Source: Rhododendron vialii (Eukaryota > Streptophyta > Magnoliopsida > Ericales > Ericaceae). Taken from it: a stretch of DNA of 64,000 nucleotides. The position numbers were made by a program, and so were the translations under genes. This document shows, in pieces, positions 59,563 through 64,000 of this stretch; the stretch's first letter is position 1; each line of letters begins with the position of its first letter. The stretch is taken from NCBI RefSeq assembly GCF_030253575.1, contig NC_080557.1, positions 48,405,501-48,469,500 on the forward strand, given 5' to 3'. The notes below the pieces were generated by a model. It made no database searches. It was not told where the DNA came from and saw nothing but the letters and a program-made list of their open reading frames with translations.

Positions 59563-62449
59563 AAATCAACATGCAGTGGCTCGGCCAGTGCATGCTGGTA
59601 GAACTCGCTCACGCCCCTGCGGGGCGGCGTACTGCAATTTGTCCAGTTTGCTCAGTGCTTGTTCTCAATCTATATTTAGCATTGCGATCAAGCCATTCAT
59701 AAACATTTTGTCACATAAATCACAACTTGTTATAATGCTTTAATCCCCATTATCTGTTCCCCCGCCCTAACTGGCTAAAAAATGATCAAATGAGAGAAAA
59801 ATACAAGCGCTTTTTACAAAATGCCCGAGTAGAGACCGATCTCCGGATTGGGCGAGAGGGGTGCCATAAAACCCTTTCCCTCTCGTAACCTGGCTCCCGA
59901 ACCTCAGATATCGAAGGTGACGACAGTCCAGTCTACAAGCCTTTTCAAAAATCAAACAAACGTGGTAAACGTTTTCGAGTTCGGTTCCTTGGGTGCTCTC
60001 ACCGCTAAAACCCGAGTAGCGACTCTGAATCGAAGCGTTTCGCCGCGCTTTTCCAAACAAAAAGGGCCGCACCCCAATTTTCTACCAGCGAGATTTCCGG
60101 GGCGCATGCCCACAAAATTCAAAAGTGGTAATGGCATCATAAGCTCCATCTGCTTCTGCACGCTGAGTAGAGGTGCTGTCTTTGTCATTGATGATCTCTT
60201 TTAACACTAAACAAGTTGAACTAAATAAACTCATTAAACTAGAAATAGAACCGAAATGAGAACCCCATCGAGTATCTCCAGCTCGTTTCAACTTACGAAT
60301 TCGATTATTTCCTTTACCAGTCTCAAGCTCGTCATCATCAACAGCTAGTTTTTCAGCAATTTCTGCAGCTTGAATACCTCTAAATTGATCATTTTTTTTA
60401 GGAGAGGAGTCAATGATATTGACTATGAGAGTCACATAAGAGAAGAAATTCTTGACAGATATAACTTCTTTAGATGCCGCAACCAATGCTAATTGAAGCC
60501 GATGAGCGAAGCAATGAACATAATATGCAAATGGACAATCGTTCAAGAATAAAGCTTGCAACCCTTTCCATCTTCCACGCATGTTACTAGCACCATCATA
60601 TCCTTGACCACGAATGTTTTGAACACTAAGGCTATGACAAGCGAGAACAGTACATATATGCTCTTTCAAAGTTGCTGACGCAGTGTTCAATACATGAACT
60701 ATATCAAAAAATCGCTCTTGTATAAGACCATCCTTGTCAACAAACCTTAAAACAATAGCCATTTGCTCTCTATTTGACTCATCTTGAGACTCATCAACAA
60801 TAATGCAAAATTTTCCACCATTAATCTCCTCACAGATGAATCTTTGTATTTTATCATTAAAAATACTAAGAATTTCTTTTTGAATCTTACCCGAATGATA
60901 AGATGCATTTTGAGGGGCATTGTGTCATACAACTTTGTCAACATCGGGATTATAAGAAGCCAATAACTCTATCAGGTCAATACAATTCCCTCTATTGCTA
61001 GATGTAGAGCTTTCATCACGGCCTCTAAGAGCACAATTATGCAATGTGAGCCATTTCACTGCATCTATTGAGGTCTTCAATCTCAAACGATTTTTTGCAA
61101 CTTGTTCAGAAGTTTGTTTCTCAACTACTTTCTCAATATGCTGTGCTTGATTCAATAAATCATGACATTTACCCAAAGCGCATCTATGGCACGAGTTAAG
61201 GTCTTTTCCCATATGAATTGCGAAAGGGCACCTCATACTGTTATTGACTTTCTTCCATTTTGAAAATCTATGATCAACAAAAGCATTATATCCGGGGCGT
61301 CTAGATTCCTGAGCAAAAAGATGACACGGAAGGCAATAGGCACAATTTTTTGTTGGAGAATACTCCAACCACTCTAGATACAACTTATACCAAGAAGGTA
61401 GAAAGCGACGACCATTGCCATCTTTAGGATATTGGTCTTTCGGAAATTCTGGTTGATATGGTCCAAACGTTAGATAAGCTCGTCGGACCTCATCACGTTC
61501 GGAAGTTGGATAATCCCTTATTGGTCGTCTTAAACCCGGATCCCTTATTAAAGAAGACGAATCAAATTCTTTCACTTCAACTCTAGGAGTTTTGAGAGGA
61601 CGAGTTTGAGGTTCAATTGTTGAAGTTCCAATTGCACTTTGTAAAAGTTCTGCAGTTGTATTGTGTTCAACACTTTGTTCTGCAGTTGTATTGTGTTCAA
61701 TACTTTGTTCAACGCTTCTTCTCTTAAAGAACGAGTCAATTGTTTTCTTGACCATGATTACCTACCACATTAGTTTACACAAATCAATAAATTGTTATAC
61801 TTTTTTCAGTACAAATACCGTCTATTGCTCAAGACAAACTCAAGGTATTCAAAACATTCAATAATTTCTCTAACTTCAATTGAATATTAAAAATTTGAAA
61901 AAGACTAACCTTTTTCCAATCCCAATGAAGCTTGCGAAATCCACACAAAACGCCAAACTATAAATGGTTTTTTAATGTTTCGGAAATCGGAAGTCCACCA
62001 CTGCACTAAACAAGAAACCCACACGGTGCCGGCAACGGAAATTTGAAACCGAGAATCGTAAATAGAAAATGAAGCACAACTGCCGTTTGCCGAGTACTCC
62101 TATTTAGGTTATAGCACTACTGCGAAGTACTCCTATTAATTTAGGATAACTTGTTTAATATTTTAGGTTGAGTTGTAGAGTTTTTTTTCCTTAATTACAC
62201 CTCATCTTTTATATTATTTCACTTTGGCCCGTTGAATTTAGTTTCGGGATATTTTTTTGGGTCTCCTTGCTTGAAAAAAGAGAGAAGGATTTAGGACTAG
62301 TATATAACAAAAAATAAGGAAAAAAATCTAGTGATGGTGAGACTATATAAATTGGGCATAATTTTTTTTTTTACATATAATAATTGCATTTTCTAAAATT
62401 CTTATCGTGGCGGTTGCCGCCACTAGACCTCCCTGATCCCATCACGCAG

Positions 62450-63503
62450 GGTCCATTACAAAGTATATAGTCGCCACGTGAATGTGTGGTGGTGGATGAT
62501 CCAAGAACACCCCGTGGCAATGCTCCGAGAGCACTGAACCAGTTCTTAAGACCTCTTTTTACGAAAATGAGTTTTATTTTTACGATAAAGCTTCCAATTG
62601 GTATGTCTTAAACTGAAATCGAGATGGAGTTGGAAAAAATCAATACGTAATTTACTTCCAGAGGCCCAGCCCTAAAGCATTTTAGCAGGTTGTGCTAGGC
62701 TCAAAGTTTAAGCTGTCTAATATCCCACACATCTGGGGGAGAGGAATGATCCACCAAAAGATTCAAATTTTGCCAAGCACGGTTTAGCTAAAAGCAAACA
62801 GTTCGAGCCAGCACCCCGGTAAAAAACACCTGAGGTCCAGACCTCAATACTAAACTATGTGGGTGCAAACATGCCTGCAGAAAACAAGGTTTAGCCCAGA
62901 AGCATTATAAAACAAACTCACTCTCATCTTCTCCGGGAAGCCAGAACATTCAGTACAATATGACAGTATCTCATTAGAATCCATTAATTGAAATTGAACA
63001 GATTCTGATGATTCGGGCAACCAGAACGTCTACATTGTACTACACTTTTTCATCATCATCATAATTGACGGTATACCACCTAGTCCTCTCAGGATATTCT
63101 CCCGCAAGCCAAAACATCCAGCACAATATGATTTCTCATTAGAATCCGCTTACTAAAATTCAACAGATTCAGATGATATTGGGTAACCAGAGGAAAACCT
63201 CCAGAAAATTTTGAACGTCGACATTGTACTTCACATTATCATCATCATCAGTGTCGGTATGCTATCTAGTCCTCCTCTCAGGGTAGTCCTCTCAGGGTAG
63301 ACGGCATAACATGAGTTCAACAAAATGCAATTGTTGATAAATGTTGGTAAAAGCTACCAAAAATGACTAAAATACACCAACCAATCAAAAATCGACCCAA
63401 CACAAACAACTAAAATGTAGGTAAAGCTCCCTGATTTGCTTTGCCTGTTGGAGGGTACACTGAATTCCAAAGACTAGATGCTTGCGTAGAGCATGATATA
63501 TCT
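62450..63503. other. Spacer downstream of the NAD+ carrier, with a tandem duplication
   Basis: Two diverged tandem copies of about 168 bp lie at 62932-63099 and 63100-63290, each with CAATATGA ... CTCATTAGAATCC, CAGATTC-GATGAT and CATTGTACT-CACTT followed by ATCATCATC. The rest is AT-rich. Part of this is probably the 3' UTR of the minus-strand carrier gene. No other gene was seen. Confidence 0.6.
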
Positions 63504-64000
63504 TCACAATGTGTGAGGCTGTGGATCAGGGGGAAACAGGTCAACAAGAAATCGATGAATCATCTCAAAGCTGGTGAATGTAATTACAGCAGCTGGGGTT
63601 GTTCGGAGCAGGTTGGTGGCACATCCACGGTAAAAACCAGGGATGCCCTCTTGTTGAAATACTTTCTTAACACAGTCAATGACACCCGAGTATCTTTTCT
63701 CCGAGTGGTGCCCTTGCTCTTGTAACCTAGAGCGCACAACCTAATATTTATAGGAGAAGAAATGAAGAATACTACTAAGTTGAAGGATTAATACCAACAA
63801 AATGCAAGATCATGTGACTAAATTAAATATATTTGGATCGGTCTGTTGATGGCATTACCTCATGTGGATATGTCAATGTAGATGCAAATATTTTGGAAAC
63901 TGAGGAGGCAACAGCAACATCGCTTGCACCAAGTTTATCCATTGTAGTGTCACCTGATATTGTACAAACTTCAATCAATTTGTTCTTTTCTTATCTTTCA
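63504..64000 (-). CDS. NDT1: Mitochondrial-carrier-family NAD+ transporter, 3' end (NDT1-like)
   Basis: Only the last two visible exons are present (63953-63859 and 63740-63504); the gene continues past the window edge. The encoded end contains KLGASDVAVASSVSKIFAS, TLTYPHEVVRSRLQEQGHH, the carrier signature block RYSGVIDCVKKVFQQEGIPG, and FYRGCATNLLRTTPAA followed by VITFTSFEMIHRFL. The P-x-E-x-x-R carrier motif (PHEVVR) and the final transmembrane helix are intact. This closely follows the plant NAD+ transporter AtNDT1 (At2g47490) as I recall it. It would exchange NAD+ for AMP or ADP across an organelle membrane. A close paralogue (NDT2) is a less likely alternative. Confidence 0.88.

Larger units (their letters stand above)
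58134..60114. mobile_element. Solo LTR of a Ty3/gypsy-type retrotransposon
   Basis: The segment begins TGTAGACACCCCC, ends GCATGCCCACA (TG...CA), and is flanked by the 5-bp target duplication AAATT at 58129-58133 and 60115-60119. Removing it with one copy of AAATT restores the continuous transposase frame. It has a TATA box at 58644-58651 and no internal coding region, primer-binding site or second LTR, so it is a solo LTR left by recombination. The long, GC-richer LTR with this start resembles Tat/Ogre-type plant elements; orientation is inferred from the TATA box (plus strand). No viral protein sequence is present. Confidence 0.88.
57260..61755 (-). pseudogene. hAT transposase pseudogene (TTF zinc finger, DUF4371, hAT C-terminal)
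   Basis: The frame starts MVKKTIDSFFKRRS at 61755. The N-terminal part has a TTF-type zinc-finger region with CAYCLPCHLF and repeated SVEHNTTAE units. Next is the DUF4371/RNase H-like core with VDESQDESN, RGQGYDGASNMRG and HCFAHRLQLALVAA, and at 57637-57260 the hAT dimerisation block with LPVSTATTERAFSAMKLVK. It is related to plant zinc finger MYM-type protein 1-like transposases. Breaks are a TGA at 60925-60927, a TAG at 58053-58055, a one-base frameshift near 57740, and the LTR splitting the reading frame between 60120 and 58128. It cannot make a full-length protein and is not a host gene. Confidence 0.9.
57076..62441 (-). mobile_element. Degenerate hAT transposon with a nested solo LTR
   Basis: The candidate element is bounded by 8-bp direct repeats TCACGCAG at 57068-57075 and 62442-62449. 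Its ends carry related inverted sequences: CTAGCAGTGGCG near the left edge and GCCGCCACTAG near the right, each preceded by a CA-GG-rich terminus. Inside lies a minus-strand hAT transposase broken by stops, a frameshift and a 1981-bp solo LTR. Without the LTR the element is about 3.4 kb, reasonable for this hAT type. Exact termini are uncertain by a few bases. Confidence 0.75.

Noticed and set aside
58234-60204. Several frames of 60-118 residues in the LTR
   Set aside because: They lie inside a solo LTR, on both strands, with no gag, protease or polymerase features.

Overview
This window is nuclear DNA from a flowering plant, almost certainly a eudicot. The evidence is plant-specific genes (a chloroplast RelA/SpoT homologue, a group VII ERF, a plant-type GH28 enzyme), intron-rich structures with GT-AG borders, AT-rich introns and intergenic DNA, and many plant-type transposons (hAT, Tourist-like, solo LTR). 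I could not fix the species. No CRISPR array, operon, tRNA or rRNA was seen.

Layout. 1-5.3 kb: gene-poor, with a 1.28 kb direct duplication, a long-hairpin MITE and a Tourist-like MITE. 5.7-16.4 kb (+): RSH1, 24 coding exons, with a small hAT MITE in one intron. 17.5-19.7 kb (-): an acidic, internally repeated, membrane-anchored protein of unknown function. 21.6-21.9 kb: second copy of the hairpin MITE. 23.2-24.5 kb (+): group VII ERF with the MCGGAI N-degron. 27.1-29.6 kb (+): ribosomal protein eL19 behind site II and telo-box promoter motifs. 30.3-31.3 kb: a retroposon-like insertion with an 11-bp target duplication. 33.7-41.9 kb (-): DEAH13/FAS4-type RNA helicase for ribosome biogenesis, with a 1.1 kb hAT element in an intron. 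42.7-46.3 kb: repeat-rich spacer. 46.7-50.5 kb (+): GH28 polygalacturonase-like protein. 52.0-56.1 kb (-): PDCD2/MYND protein. 57.1-62.4 kb: a decayed hAT transposon with a solo LTR nested inside its transposase. 63.5 kb to the edge (-): the 3' end of an NDT1-type NAD+ carrier.

The genes do not form a cluster. A loose theme is translation and stress: eL19, the DEAH13-type helicase and PDCD2-like proteins all serve ribosome production, and the first two carry telo-box motifs near their 5' ends. RSH1 sets chloroplast (p)ppGpp and the ERF-VII senses oxygen.

I found no convincing new multi-gene system. The features most worth a second look are the nested hAT/solo-LTR structure with its recurrent near-palindromic motif, the intronic hAT insertions with intact 8-bp target duplications, the retroposon-like element at 30.3 kb, the unexplained acidic repeat protein, and an apparent non-canonical splice border in the PDCD2-like gene.
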